Assembly (NCBI GenBank): GCA_005656395.1
Contig: SRSI01000010.1
Location: 186,001-250,000 of the forward strand
Length of the DNA stretch: 64,000 bases
Direction: 5' to 3'
Source of the DNA: Strongyloides papillosus
Lineage: Eukaryota; Nematoda; Chromadorea; Rhabditida; Strongyloididae
Positions 44,092 through 56,029 of the stretch are shown one piece after another (within the stretch, counting starts at the first letter, position 1; each line of letters starts with the position of its first letter). The notes under the pieces were generated by a model. The model ran no database searches. It saw nothing but the letters and a program-made list of their open reading frames with translations, and was not told where the DNA came from. Made by a program: the position numbers and the translations under genes.

Positions 44092-44233
44092 GTTACAATT
44101 CTAAAGTTAGTGGATTAAATATCTTTATTTAGTAAAATAACTTACCTAAAGTTAGTGGATTAAATATGCTAACTTTAGGTAGAACAACATTTATATAATA
44201 AAATTGTCATCCATATTTAAGATGACTCTATCA
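44091..44233 (-). repeat. 5' LTR of the Ty3/gypsy element
   Basis: 143 bp, identical in sequence to 40048-40190, with the CATAT target duplicate immediately after it on the plus strand. Confidence 0.97.
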
Positions 44234-44327
44234 CATATTAAAATTATTTTATTGTTGTTGATACTTATAATTAGAATACTTAGATGTTAAAAAATTATTT
44301 TAATTATTATTTTTATATTATTTATAA

Positions 44328-46296
44328 TTATCTTCCTCTAATAACTCTTATTGTAAATGCAATATATCCAAGACAATAAAGTGTTGTACCAATTATGAAA
44401 ATCATAAACATGTTATAAGAAAAAGTATCACTTCTAAATCCCATGTTTTTAATCACTTCATCTCCACTTTTAAAACATACTTCTGAATCTATTAATTTAT
44501 CATTTTTTAATGTTTTGCATTGAATATTTTCTAAGTTTCCAAATTGTGTCAGAATAAGGGACTCATATCCATATTTAAACCATGAGATATAATGTATCCA
44601 TGAGATAGTGGTCGGAATTGAAGTTAAATTCATAAAGAGACCACCAAAAATATTCAATGACACAAGAATTGGTGTTGAAATTGATTGAATGACAGGATAT
44701 TCAATGAAAATCTGTAAAAAATATAATTAAAATAATATTAAAGTAAACCTACTCCAGAAATTAAACTTCCATAACCAATAGTAGTAAATGTCACCATAAC
44801 TAAAGTACAATAAACTGGAAAAATTGTTCCAAGATCAAATCTAAGTCCTGACATTGCATAAGCTATTGTAATTAAAATTGAACCGTCAATTATAGGAAAA
44901 ATTATGTAGGCTATAATTCTAGCAATATAATAAGATATAACGGGATAAATTCCATCATGATATTCTCTAACAACTAAGTGATATTCTCTCGAAAGAGAAG
45001 AATTGACCATAAAAGCTGTTGGAAAAATTGACTCAAGAATAATAAAATAAATTAGACCTTTAAAGTTTTCTATTCCATCTTGATTATAAACTGTTTGAAA
45101 GTAAAATATTCCAAGAAATAAGCCAACAGAAAATTTATGAACTGGTTTACCAAAAATTATGGAATTGTTTCGGAAATTATCAATAAAATGCCTAACTATC
45201 ATTGTTAGTGTTATTGTAAATATTGATGGTGGTTTAGGCATATTCACTGTTGTGTTGGGATTTTCACTATGCCATTTTATACGCTTCATAACTAAACTAC
45301 AATATTCTGATTTTTGATATTTATCACATATTTCATTAATTCGTGCTTTACTTTCTTCTTCTTTTCCAGGTTCAATAGCAAGATACATTATGAAAAGATC
45401 TGCAGGATTTGATTGATTAGGAAATTTAAATCCAATATATTGGAAAAAATCTATCGCAGCTGAAGGTGGTCCTTGAAAGGCAACCTCTCCAAGAGCAAGA
45501 AAAATAATTCTGTCAAAACTTTCAAATATCTCCGAGGATGGTTGATGAATAGTACATATTATAGTTGTTTTTGTATCTTTTGCTACCCTTTTGAGTGTTT
45601 TGACTATTTGAGCAGCCATAAATGAATCTAATCCTGTTGTGGGTTCGTCACAAAACAATAATGAGGGACTTGTCAAAAGTTCAGTAGCAAAAGCAAGTCT
45701 TTTAGCCTGACCTCCAGATATTCCTTTTTGCAAACCTACAGTACCAATTTTTGAGTGTAAGCAATCATTTAACTCCAACTCATCAACTATTTCTTTGATG
45801 CGTTGTTTTCTCTGTGCACAACTATTACATGATGGTAATCTCATGAATGACTGAATTATTAAATGTTCATACACCGTTAATCTACCCATAAATAAGTCTT
45901 CTTGTTGTACATATGATGAAATGTTAGTAATTCCTCTATCAACATTAATTCCATTTACTAATATCTCACCTGATACAGTTAGATTGGCTGAATTTCTTCC
46001 TAATAAAGTATTGAGAAGTGTTGTTTTTCCAGCACCACTAGAAAAAATTATTAAAAATTATTTATAAAAAGGATTTCTTACCTTGCACCCATAAGAGCGA
46101 TACATTCACCCGGAATAGCTACTCCACTAACATTTTTAAGAAGATGTTTAGCTGATGTTTTGACTTCAATATTACTCCATGTCAGTGTAACAGGTTCTGA
46201 ATGATCAAGAAAAGGACTTCTAGCTGATATCATGCTATCTCCCATAGAATCATTATTAAAATATGGATCCGAAAGATGACTTCTGATCAGTGACAT
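44328..46296 (-). CDS. ABCG-family half-transporter (White-like)
   Basis: complement(join(44328..44711, 44753..46037, 46082..46296)), 627 residues, the usual length for ABCG halves. The nucleotide-binding domain comes first: Walker A G-A-S-G-A-G-K-T-T (split by intron 1), Q-loop SSYVQQED, signature SGGQAKRLAF, Walker B LLFCDEPTTGLDS, H-loop TIHQPSSE. A six-helix transmembrane domain follows (e.g. FSVGLFLGIFYFQTVY, GLIYFIILESIFPTAFMV) with REYHDGIY...YY and a Cys-bearing extracellular loop near the end. It likely dimerises and exports lipids or small hydrophobic compounds at a membrane; substrate unknown. Introns are 44 and 41 nt. An in-frame ATG at 46413 would add 39 residues, but MSLIRSHL at 46296 is the more natural start. 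Confidence 0.95.
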
Positions 46297-46719
46297 CGTG
46301 TTAAGTATGTATAAAAAATTAGTGTTAGGCAATAGTATCAAATTAGATGATTTGGTAAAATTATATATAATTGAAAAATTTCCATTTTGAAATAAAAAAT
46401 AAATTTTGTTCATGCATCAGTTAGGAAAATTATATTTAGAAATAATGAATTTAAGCTATAAATAATGTTATCAGCTTTAAAATATTTAAAAAATATTATC
46501 AAATTAGTGTAATATATTAATTATATAAAAATAATAGCAAGTGTTTGTATGTGTAATTAGCATTAATAGAAGTTTTATTTAAATATAAAATGTTTAACTA
46601 CAATTATTATAAACTTTTGCCGTTGATTCTTCTGAAAAATGTAATTTCCTAACTTAAAAATAGGCATTTTTTTGGACTCTTCTAAACAGTATTTACTAAA
46701 TGATTATATATTGTTAAAT
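46297..46719. other. short intergenic interval
   Basis: Between the ABCG start and the 3' end of the coiled-coil gene, both on the minus strand. No feature seen. Confidence 0.5.
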
Positions 46720-47176
46720 TCATTTCATGTAATTTAATTGCTTTTCTAAAATCAATATATTTTGTCTTGTTTCATCCAAGTCTTGACAGAATTTATCATA
46801 TATATTATGAAGCTAAAAATTTAAAATATCAGGAAAATTAATCAACTATTCTAACCTCTTTATTATCACTGATTATTATATTATGCAACTCTGACATCAT
46901 TTGAATGAATGAACGTTTATTCATATCAGCGACTATAATCTCCTCATTTGTTTGTATTACTTTTGATGTATTCAAGTTATCTTCTATTATTCTCACAATT
47001 TCATCAAAATCCTCTAAAGCATTTTTAACTGTGTTCTTATCAATATTATACATATTTTTCATTGTATTTTCTTTTTCGAAAAGATTCTCACTATGATTAT
47101 AATTATCTATAATCATTTCTGCAACCTTTGTTACATTTTTCAATTCTTTTTTTCTGTTCATATTTATCTCACTCAT
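46720..47176 (-). CDS. small coiled-coil protein, unassigned
   Basis: complement(join(46720..46812, 46856..47176)), 137 residues. It is almost entirely charged helix: RKKELKNVTKVAEMI, VKNALEDFDEIVRIIEDNL, then MSELHNI near 90, and after the 43-nt intron LHNIYDKFCQDLDET and ILILEKQLNYM. No membrane segment or signal. The size and all-helical heptad pattern resemble small subunits of complexes such as BLOC-1/BORC or kinetochore assemblies, but no family motif is recognised and I make no assignment. Same strand as ABCG, 424 bp upstream of it. Confidence 0.7.
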
Positions 47177-48304
47177 TTTAATTATCGGAGAAGCGAAAAC
47201 ATTAGTTATTTATATTTAATTTTATACAAAGAATCAATTAAACAAATAATATACAAAAAAATATATTTCTATAGAAGAATTAAAAAGTCTATTAAAAATT
47301 AGAATTGAATTTCTAAAATCAATTATTCAAAATTTATTAATGATAGAATAAACTATGTTTAAAAATAAATTAAAGTGAATCCTTGAATGAAATTGTATTA
47401 AAAAAATAGTTGTAGTAAAAGATAAACTTTTTCGTGATGAAAACAATATATATTTTAAAAATTTTATTTATAATAACTTAATTTAATTAAAAAAGTTTTA
47501 AAATGTGATTATGATTGTTTTTAATTATTATTAGAAATGATTTTTTTGAAGCAATAATAAAGGTGAAAGCTTGAAGGATAATTTTTTCAATTACTTGATT
47601 CTATGAAAAACATGGTAAAAAAAGATATTTTTGATTTTCAATATGAATTAAGGTTGAAGAGTAGTAGTTCATAATTGACATTGCGAAATTTTAGTTTGCT
47701 TTAAAAATTTGTATGATACTCTAGAATTAACAATTCATGATACAGTTTTTAATTTTATTTATTACTAATAACGATAGTATTAATACATTCATAATTCAAG
47801 ATGCTTTTTGTAAAAAGTTATAAATAAAAATTTAGAAGACTTTCTAATGATAAAATTTAAAATACCTTATGGAATTTTTATGATGTTTACAGTATGATGA
47901 ACATTAGTCACCAAAAAACAGTTATTAAGAATCTATTAAAGTAAAAGTCATTTTCTGAAACACTGTCACGATAAAAATGAATGATAAATATTTATGACTC
48001 TTATCAAGGGCTTTCTTATTATTATAAACATTATTTGCTTAGGTGAGTAAAATGTTTAAAGATACATAATTCTATATATGACATTCATATATTTGAAATA
48101 AAAAGAACGATGTTGATATATTTTTATATATTTGAATAGATTAATGAGTATTCTAGTGTCATATTGTGCTTTCTTATCATTATTATAAACTTATGAAGTA
48201 TGATAATTTATAATCCTTACGAATGTATGAATAATTCATTACCATAAAAAGTATATATAAAGAATATTTATTCAAAGAAATAACTTACTCTTAAAAATCT
48301 CAAA
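47177..48304. other. intergenic, upstream of the first galectin
   Basis: Divergent 5' regions of the coiled-coil gene and galectin 1. A+T-rich, nothing specific recognised. Confidence 0.5.
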
Positions 48305-48799
48305 ATGGGTATCGGTGATGGTGTTACTTTATCATTCTCAAAAGAAGAATATAATCCAGTAAGTTTACTATTATTAAAATGTAGTTCTTTATTTTTTTAG
48401 AGTATTCCATTTAATACATCAATTAATGGATTTGCAACACCACAACATGTTAGAATAATAGGACAATGCCGTAAGCATTCAAAAGGCTTCCACATTAATT
48501 TCTCAAACGGTAATGATATTGTTTTCCATTTCAACCCACGATTTAATGAAAAATGCGTTGTTAGAAATAGTACTGAAGATGGACACTGGCAACAAGAAGA
48601 AAGATATGAAGATTCATTCCCATTCCACCATGAAAAAATCTTTACTCTTGATTTCATAACTCATGACAGTTATGTTGAGTGTAAATACGATGGACAATAC
48701 TTTACTGAATTTTCTTATAGAAAATGGCACGCTGATGTTACATCTATGGAAATTGATGGAGATATTGAACTTCACTATGTTTCAATTCATAAGGATTAA
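48305..48799 (+). CDS. single-domain galectin, copy 1
   Basis: join(48305..48358, 48401..48799), 150 residues. Galectins bind beta-galactosides and are secreted without a signal peptide, which fits the absence of one here. One carbohydrate-recognition domain: GFATPQHVRIIGQC, FHINFSNGNDIVFHFNPRFN (H-x-NPR binding motif), VVRNS (N), and W-x(2)-EER from HWQQEERYEDSFPF. The C-terminal strand EIDGDIELHYVSIH closes the fold. A 42-nt intron follows the 18-residue N-terminal arm, at the same position as in the next gene. Confidence 0.95.
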
Positions 48800-49258
48800 T
48801 TACTATTGTTCAAAAATAATTTTAAAACTATCATTTTTGTTATTATGAATAAAAAACTATATATATTTCCTACTTTAATTAGTACTATACTCTAGACTAT
48901 TATTTTTTCGATTGATTTTTATTCTATGCGTAAACAAAACTCACGTGGTAAATATTTTTTGTATTAATACATTTCATTCAAAAGAAAGTGAAGTTTTGAA
49001 ATATTAATCATTTTACAAACATATATGAATGTTTGGAAAAAAATTTATACTATTATAAAAGTGCTGACTCAACTCATAATAATGAATTTATTTTGAAATA
49101 TAAAAGGATAAACATTTTAAAATATATTCCTCCTAAGAAACAATTTTTTCCTATATTAATATATTTTAAAAGTTTGCGTTTTACTTGTATTAATTGTGTA
49201 AAAGAATTTAACGATTTAGGTATATTTATAGGTTATTATTTTTTCTATATAATTTACA
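48800..49258. other. intergenic between the tandem galectins
   Basis: 460 bp, A+T-rich. An 82-codon frame overlaps the second galectin's start region but is a shadow. Confidence 0.5.
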
Positions 49259-49793
49259 ATGGAACCAACTGCACCTATTGAAGCTGCATATGGACAAGTA
49301 CCTAATGATAAATACCATCTTCAACCTAGAGATTACTTTTTTCCTGTAAGAGATCAACGATATATTTTTTTATAATTGTAACATATATTTTTAGACTGTA
49401 AAATTCGCTACAGCTTTAAATGGTTTTAGATTTCCAATACACGTTAGAATTGTTGGAAAATGTCCAGAAAAAGGAGACCGTTTTGAAGTAAATTTTGTAA
49501 CCAATAAAGACGTCGCTTTTCATTTTAATCCAAGATTCAAAGAGAAAGCTGTTGTAAGAAATAATACTGTTGATGGTAAATGGCAACATGAGGAAAGAAT
49601 GCCAAAAGGAAATCCATTTAAAAAAGAAAAAGTCTTCATTCTTGATTTTTATGCTCAACAAACTCATGTTATAGCAAAATTAGATGATGTTGAAGTTGCT
49701 TCATTTGCCTTTAGAAGTTCACCAAGCTCAATTGTAGGTTTGGAGATTCAAGGAGATATTGAATTGTACTTAGTAACAGTTAGTCACATATAA
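49259..49793 (+). CDS. single-domain galectin, copy 2
   Basis: join(49259..49345, 49395..49793), 161 residues. Sugar-binding residues are conserved: FHFNPRFKEKAVVRN, then W in KWQHEERMPKGNPF. Compared with copy 1 it has a longer N-terminal arm (29 residues against 18). The second exon is exactly the same length in both copies (133 codons with stop), and the intron position is conserved, so the pair arose by tandem duplication. Sequence identity outside the binding motifs is moderate, so the duplication is old. No signal peptide. Confidence 0.95.
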
Positions 49794-50051
49794 TTTTACG
49801 TATTTTTTTGTATTTTTCTATATTCATTCTGAAATAACAATAAAGTATAATTGATTTTTACTTGTTTACAAAGCAGTTGTTTATTTTTACTGTCTGTCCT
49901 GCAAAAGTATTGGTAGTGGAGTAAAGTCGTATACATATTTTTTGAATAGTCAAAGAGAGATATTTTATTGCTACCTAAACATTCGTAGGCCGCCTTTAAC
50001 TTTTTCTTAGTCTATATACAAATGAATCTTAAGAAAATTGCAAAAAGTAGA

Positions 50052-50133
50052 CGCCTTGAGCAGGATTCGAACCTACGCGGGCAGAGCCCAACAGATTTCA
50101 AGTCTGTCCCATTAACCACTCTGGCATCAAGGC
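50052..50133 (-). tRNA. tRNA-Ser (anticodon TGA)
   Basis: On the minus strand, acceptor GCCTTGA pairs with TCAAGGC, followed by discriminator G. The anticodon arm has loop CTTGAAA (anticodon TGA). A long class II variable arm (GGGCTCTGCCC region) and T-loop GGTTCGAATCC are present. 82 nt, no intron. The long variable arm and G discriminator both fit serine. Confidence 0.96.
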
Positions 50134-50390
50134 AGTGGGTGGTCCAATTTACATCAAAAATTCCCCGTGATATTAGATTGTTAACACCTCTCTGGTTATA
50201 GAATATGAAAGTTTGTACGTAGCGGTAACTTCTTTGATTGTTTTATATAATTTCCAGTAATTCTGCGTTAAAAAATACAAATCATTAACTTTTGTTTTAA
50301 GTGAGACTATTAAATATGTGAACATTAAGAAATTATTTCATCTCTTAAAATTAAGAAATTTGCAATATACCTACAATTAATTTGGGAAAT
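50134..50390. other. no gene seen
   Basis: 5' flank of the tRNA gene; A+T-rich. Confidence 0.4.
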
Positions 50391-50634
50391 TTAATTTCCA
50401 TAAATAGGGAATATGTTATTTGAATCTCTATTTGTCAGTGACGTTTTCTTGTTCTCATTCAAAACAGATGTACTGAAAACAAGAAAGTCAAAATTGTTTT
50501 CATAGATAGAAAATGACTCATTATACTTCTTTTTTCTATTATCAACCGGAGGAACTTTAGCTAGATTAGCCAAGACAATAGACTGACCTTTGTTACTTAC
50601 AGGTATCGCGAATGATATAATATCACAAAACTGA
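50391..50634 (-). CDS. possible 3' exon of an unidentified gene
   Basis: An open frame preceded by a good acceptor (TTTTTTTCAG just upstream of 50634 on the minus strand) encodes FCDIISFAIPVSNKGQS, then IVLANLAKVPPVDNRKKKYN and a Ser/Asn-rich end. It is less A+T-biased at its start than the surroundings. I do not recognise it and cannot find a convincing first exon. It could be a transposon fragment, because a repeat shared with the PIF1 remnant lies 300 bp upstream. Confidence 0.25.
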
Positions 50635-50639
50635 AAAAA

Positions 50640-51773
50640 AGATAAATCACTGGTAAAACATCAGTAAACATACATAAGAATTAGATAAAGTTAAACGACA
50701 CCTAGAAGATTTTTTTTAGAAATTCAATAAACCCATATTATTTTAGATAGTAAGATTTTGATTTTTCGTTGATTTCCTTATTAATCCAACTTTCCTGTCA
50801 TAGTAATCTTTAAAGATGTTTTATCTTCTTGTCAAGCTTAAATTATTTTCTTTCAAGTTTTTTGGTTTCTTCTCTTTTTTAAAAAAATGAACATAGCAAA
50901 TTTGAATAAAAAAGATAGAACGCAGTGGGATATACTAAATTGTTATTACAAAAAAAATGAACACAAATCTATATAAAATGCAGTAATTTTCCCCATCTAA
51001 TAAAATTCAAATTTGTACGATTTGGCAGTAAATTCTATCGCATTTATTTCGAATACAAAAATTAGTGTAATCTTTAAAAAATTATTAACTAACAAAAATT
51101 ATACAATTATTTGCAATTTATTATTATTAAAAATTAATTTGTTTTATATTCTTTTGATAATTTTTTTTGAATTATTCGTGACAATTATTGTCACTATACA
51201 ATTGTAAAATATAAATAAAATTTGATTTTTTTGACAGATGGTATATTTTACTTCATTTCATAAAAATTTGTCCTTTTTTGTGTGAAATGAACTTTGATAT
51301 GATTAATTTTACTTTTGAAACAAGAAATGAATAATAAAAACTTTTGTACAATCCTTCTTAGAAATAGATTTTTTCTGTTCTTGATCATTTCCTTTTAGTG
51401 AAGTTTAAAAAATAGGAAAAAAATACTTTATAAGTTTTTTTTGTAGAATATGAAAGAAATAACTCATAACGATTTTAAAATAATTTTATTTTATCATGAG
51501 TAAAAAGTTATTAACATAAAAATTCGACAACAATTTACTTTTAATTGTTTTTTTATGATTTTGAATTGTGAATTTATGTGGTTTTGTAAAATTTGTTTTT
51601 AATACATTATTAATAAATTTTACAGACTTTACAAATAAATTTTTACTATAAACTGTTTAATTTTCAAAATAAAATAAAATTTTAATTTTTTACAAACACC
51701 AACAATAATTAAAATTTTAATTAAGAATAAATATATTTGAGATTATTAATTAATGTATTAATTATTCTATGAT
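50640..51773. other. gene-poor interval with a repeat at 50930-51100
   Basis: Contains the partner of the diverged repeat at 10440-10625. Otherwise no features seen. Confidence 0.5.
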
Positions 51774-52494
51774 ATGGTTGTTGTAAATTCTAAAGACAAA
51801 CAGTCGTTTACACGTCTATCAACTGAAGAGACAACTAGAGAAGCTGCTAGACGACGTCTTTTTTCTAAAGAAGCAAAAAACACAATTTATGTTGATGGGG
51901 CACATATGCTAAATGCCCCAACAAAACAATATATATTATCATGGATTAAATTTGTATGTTTAAATAACAATAATAAAAATATGATAATTTAACATAGTTT
52001 TTTTAGCTATCGTTATCAATTATTTTATTATCATTTCTTGTTAATGAAAATGAAAACCAAAATCATATTACTACACTTGCTTGTTTTAACTACGGTTTGT
52101 TTTGTTTATCATTACTAACATACATCTTAATGATGTATAAAAGATTTCATGTTGATGAAGAAAGTGATCTAGTTGGAAATATTACGTTTATTAGTTTGAA
52201 ACTGCAAAAAGAATTTGTAAGTTTAAAATTGTTATTTTCATGTGATTTTTTTTATTACAGTATATCTTTTTATTATCATCGCAACTATGGATATCTATAT
52301 GGTATTTTTATGTTTTTGACAATAAACCTAAAAATTGTGGAAGAATAATAAATCAAACTACAAACGATTATGTAAAGGAAAAGTTAACACAGTTTGTTTG
52401 TAATTTCACAACCCCCACTTATTATATTATTATTGGAGCAATTATTATAAGTTTATATCAAATAGGAAGTTTTGTAATATTTAAAAGATTTTAA
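51774..52494 (+). CDS. four-pass small membrane protein, unassigned
   Basis: join(51774..51953, 52007..52216, 52261..52494), 207 residues. A hydrophilic N-terminus with TTREAARRRLFSKE leads to four hydrophobic segments: LSLSIILLSFLV (after the first junction), YGLFCLSLLTYILMM, YIFLLSSQLWISIWYFYVF (after the second) and YYIIIGAIIISLYQIGSF. A loop before the last segment contains two Cys and three possible N-glycosylation sites (NQT, NFT and a nearby Asn), consistent with an extracytoplasmic loop. It ends with basic IFKRF. Topology is tetraspan-like, but the CCG motif of tetraspanins is absent. Introns are 53 and 44 nt, frame-preserving. Confidence 0.75.
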
Positions 52495-52834
52495 TTTTGA
52501 AATATATTTATTATTATTAACAATCAAGAATGTACCTACTTACATATGCATTTAATTTTTATTCAAACTTTAGATAATTTTTTAATGAAAAATCATAAAA
52601 AAATCATTGTTTGTTTTTTGAATTAAAGATGATAAGATTTATACTGTTTAATAATGGTTGTTTATTAGATAATATTTTAACCAAGTGTTTACATCACAAT
52701 TTGATTAGTTAAGATGATTATAATTTTTTTGTAAACTTAATTCACAGGAGTAAAGATTGATAACCGTTATCTAATCGTTTTCAAATCCATATTAAAAATG
52801 GCAAGCAAACTTTAATATAATATTTCCTATTGAT

Positions 52835-54459
52835 ATGAAATTAATAGTGTTTTTTCAATTATTTTTTTATTGTAATTTTGCTTTATCATCAAATATTCTT
52901 GTCGTTATTCACCTTTTTGGGCCATCCCATGTAAGGCATATGGGAAAATTAGCCGATATCCTTAGTGTTGCTGGACATAATGTGGTAATTTTTTTATTTT
53001 TTACTACCAATTTATTTTATAAATAAAGACTTCCGTATATCTTCCAGTTGATTATGCTTTGAACGATACTGTTGCAACAAAATATGGAAAAATTATTAGA
53101 AGTAAAAAAAAAGATTATATAACTGAAAAGGTTGATAATTATATTGAATTTAAAAAAAATCTTTGGACTCAAACACAAGGTAATATTATTCAAACAAGAA
53201 GAATGACCCAAGTTTTAATTGAAATGCTTGGAAAAGCATGTAAACAATTTATTGATGATGATGAACTGACAAATAAGATAAAACATGAAAAATTTGATTT
53301 AGCTATAAGTGAAGCTTTTGATGTATGTGCAATTGGTTTGTATCATCAATGGGGTATTAAAAATCATATCACAATTAGTTCTGGATTATTTTGGTCAGTT
53401 TATTATCCTTTGTTTGGTTTAGATTTTCCAATAACGAAAGTACCAGAATTATATGCTGACTATGGACATAATGGAATGGGATTTATAGAAAGACTTTTAA
53501 ATATTTATTTTCATTATTTAGGTGATCCTTTTCTTAAAGCTCCATTTATTGCTGAACAGAAGTTGTTTGATGATAAATTTGGTAAGGGTGTTGTTAATTT
53601 GAAGAAAATGGTTTCTAATGCTGTTTTCCACATTACAAATACTGAGCCATTGTTGGATTTTGCCCACCCTACTTTAGCAAAAATTGTTGAAATCGGAGGA
53701 TTTTCTATTCCAAAACCAAAGGCCTTGTCAGAAGAATGGGATAAAATATTAAATTTACGTCCTCATAATATTATTATTTCATTTGGTACTGTAGCAGAAA
53801 GTTACTCAATGCCTGATGAGTATAAAGAAAGTCTATTAACAGTATTTAAAAAAATGCCAAATGTAACTTTTATATGGAAATATGAGATTAATGACGAAAT
53901 AGGTAATAAAATTAATAACTTAATTAAAACAAAGTGGTTACCTCAAACGGATCTTTTTGGGGACAAAAGAATAACTGGATTTATTTCACATGGTGGTATC
54001 AATAGTTTTTCAGAAGCAGCTTATAATGGTATTCCCATAATAGCTGTACCATTATTCGCAGATCAAACACGAAATTCAAGAGCTATGGAAATGATAGGTG
54101 TAGGAAAAAAATTAAGTAAATTTGATATAAAAGACCCCAATATTGTTGAGAATACCATTAAGGAAGTATTTTTTAAGAATAAGAACTACCACATAAATGC
54201 TCAAAAAATGAAAGATATACTGAAAAACAAACCTTATAATTCAACTGAAATTTTTATCAAACATGTTGATTTTGCATGTAAATTTGGTATTCAACCACAA
54301 ATGAAAATGCTAGGAGAGGATCACACATTTATTGAAAGTTATAATCTAGATATCATTGCACTCTTCCTCTTAACAATATCTTTTACACTATATTCAATAA
54401 GAAAACTCGCCAAATGTGCGGTAAGGAGAATTTACAAGCACAAGATAAAAACGAATTAA
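52835..54459 (+). CDS. UDP-glucuronosyltransferase (UGT, GT1 family)
   Basis: join(52835..52984, 53029..54459), 526 residues, typical for the family. UGTs attach sugar from a UDP-sugar to lipophilic compounds in the ER lumen for detoxification. A signal peptide ([17 protein letters not shown]) leads into [20 protein letters not shown]. The C-terminal donor-binding region holds the signature region [20 protein letters not shown], then [15 protein letters not shown] and [12 protein letters not shown] membrane anchor ([15 protein letters not shown]) precedes a short basic tail ending KHKIKTN, a lysine arrangement like ER-retention tails. The 44-nt intron lies after residue 50. A partial copy of exon 1 lies at 56030-56177. 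Confidence 0.95.
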
Positions 54460-54670
54460 TAATTTACATTTTGATACTTAAGTAAATAATAATTTTTGTA
54501 ATTTTTATTTTTTAAAGATAATTAATAGAAAATAAGTTGTATAGAATCTTACTAATCACAAGATTATCTGCAATACTTTTAAGAAATCCAAATTTGTACA
54601 AAAAAAATTTACAACTGTACTACTTTAAATAGAAGTCTATCAAAAATATACATGTGATAAATAATTTAAA

Positions 54671-55824
54671 CTACAAAATATAAGACTTAATTAACTTTTT
54701 AATGTATGGTCCTAGTAAATCTTCAACATAATTCCTAATATATTGACAACGTTTCAACATATTTTTGGATGTAGTCCATAAAATTACATTATTAATACCA
54801 AAGTCGATTGTTTGTTTATAAGTGACATTCAAAGAACCCTGAAAAATTATAATATTAAAGTCTTATAAAAAAATTACCTCATCATAGTATTGTATTTCTT
54901 TCACGTTGTCAACCCAAGCATCTAGCTCAAACTTATGATAGACATAAATTTCCTTTTTTTTGTATCCTTCTGCAGCTATCATATCATTTAATCTTTTTGT
55001 TTCACTAATAACATCTTTAACAAATAATCTTGCAGTTTCTAACGGTCTTCCAGGATACAAGTAAGCTGAAGGGAATAGAGCATCTGTATGCTTTAGGAAT
55101 GAAATTAACCTATCATCGTGTCTTGGGTAACAAAATGTGGAGTTTCTTGTTAAACCATTTTCATCACAAATAGGAAAACCATAAAATCCAAACTTTGCTT
55201 TGGGCCTCCAAATTTGGCATTCTTTTAGGGTATACATAAGGAAATTATACGCTGCTTCATCAAACTCCTGTTTTGCAATTTTTATTGCTTGATTTCTTTT
55301 TAAATAAGGAAATCTAGTCATAACATGTTTTACAGATTCCTCCCTGTAAATACGTTTAACACCCCAATTGGAATCATATGTTGGCCTCCATTCTTCAACA
55401 TCAATAACAGCAACTCCATCAAAATCTGGATTTGGAATTATCAAATTAATGTCTTGTCGAAGTTTAAATAAATGAGCTGATATATTTGTATTCTAAACAC
55501 TATTTATATTTACAAAAGAAAAATACTTACTTGAGGTATTCCTCCGTTATAGTATTCATTATGTGTACTGTTAATATTTTTTAAATGTGGGTATAGCCCG
55601 ACATTTCTTTCGTAAAAAATTACGATTTTTTCACCATTAAATTTTTGGCCAGCGTTAGCAATAATTCCATATTTTTCAACATCAATGCGAATACTATTAT
55701 TTATACATACATCAGTATTTGCGTTCCAATAAAATGTTGGCACGTTATCTCCAAAAGTACCTTTAGTAACTAATGTTACTAAAAATATAACAGTATGAAA
55801 AGTAATGATCTTGTTTAAGAACAT
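54671..55824 (-). CDS. hyaluronidase-family (GH56) glycosidase, chondroitin hydrolase-like
   Basis: complement(join(54671..54838, 54878..55492, 55531..55824)), 358 residues. GH56 enzymes cut hyaluronan or chondroitin; the nematode member studied is a chondroitin hydrolase. A signal peptide (FLNKIITFHTVIFLVTLVTKG) precedes VPTFYWNANTDVC. IVIFYERNVGLYPHL is conserved. The catalytic stretch FDGVAVIDVEEWRPTYDSNWG keeps the Asp and Glu pair, but with Val instead of the usual Trp between them. PKAKFGFYGFPIC, DALFPSAYLYPG and the C-terminal GINNVILWTTS are family blocks. Both introns are 38-39 nt. Upstream in-frame ATGs exist to 55926; 55824 is preferred because it gives a proper signal peptide. Antisense neighbour of the UGT gene, 211 bp apart (convergent). 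Confidence 0.92.
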
Positions 55825-56029
55825 CCTTCTAGAATAAATTGATTTACTGTTAAGATTTAAAGATAAGAGCAAAAAATTTATCTTAACTGTAACGAGCATA
55901 CGAAAAAGTTCACAATATATAATCATAATAATATGTAAATTCTACGTAATTTAAATTTAAGAGAGAAATTTCAATTACATTTGTATTTAAATTTCACTAG
56001 CAAACTTCAATGTCATATTTCCTATTGCT

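Larger units (their letters stand above)
40048..44233 (-). mobile_element. complete, very young Ty3/gypsy LTR retrotransposon
   Basis: 4,186 bp, flanked by a 5-bp target duplication CATAT (40043-40047 and 44234-44238). The two 143-bp LTRs (40048-40190, 44091-44233) read identical base for base and have TG...CA ends. The single gag-pol frame is open. Identical LTRs plus an intact ORF point to very recent insertion and possibly current activity. The order protease, RT, RNase H, integrase places it in Ty3/gypsy (Metaviridae). No env-like ORF is present. Confidence 0.97.

Noticed and set aside
46296..46413. Upstream in-frame ATG extension of the ABCG transporter
   Set aside because: The extra 39 residues are A+T-rich and unlike ABCG N-termini; the downstream ATG gives the usual length.
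50052..50133. tRNA-Ser as primer for the Ty3/gypsy element
   Set aside because: The candidate primer-binding site agrees with this tRNA's 3' end only for TGGCG.
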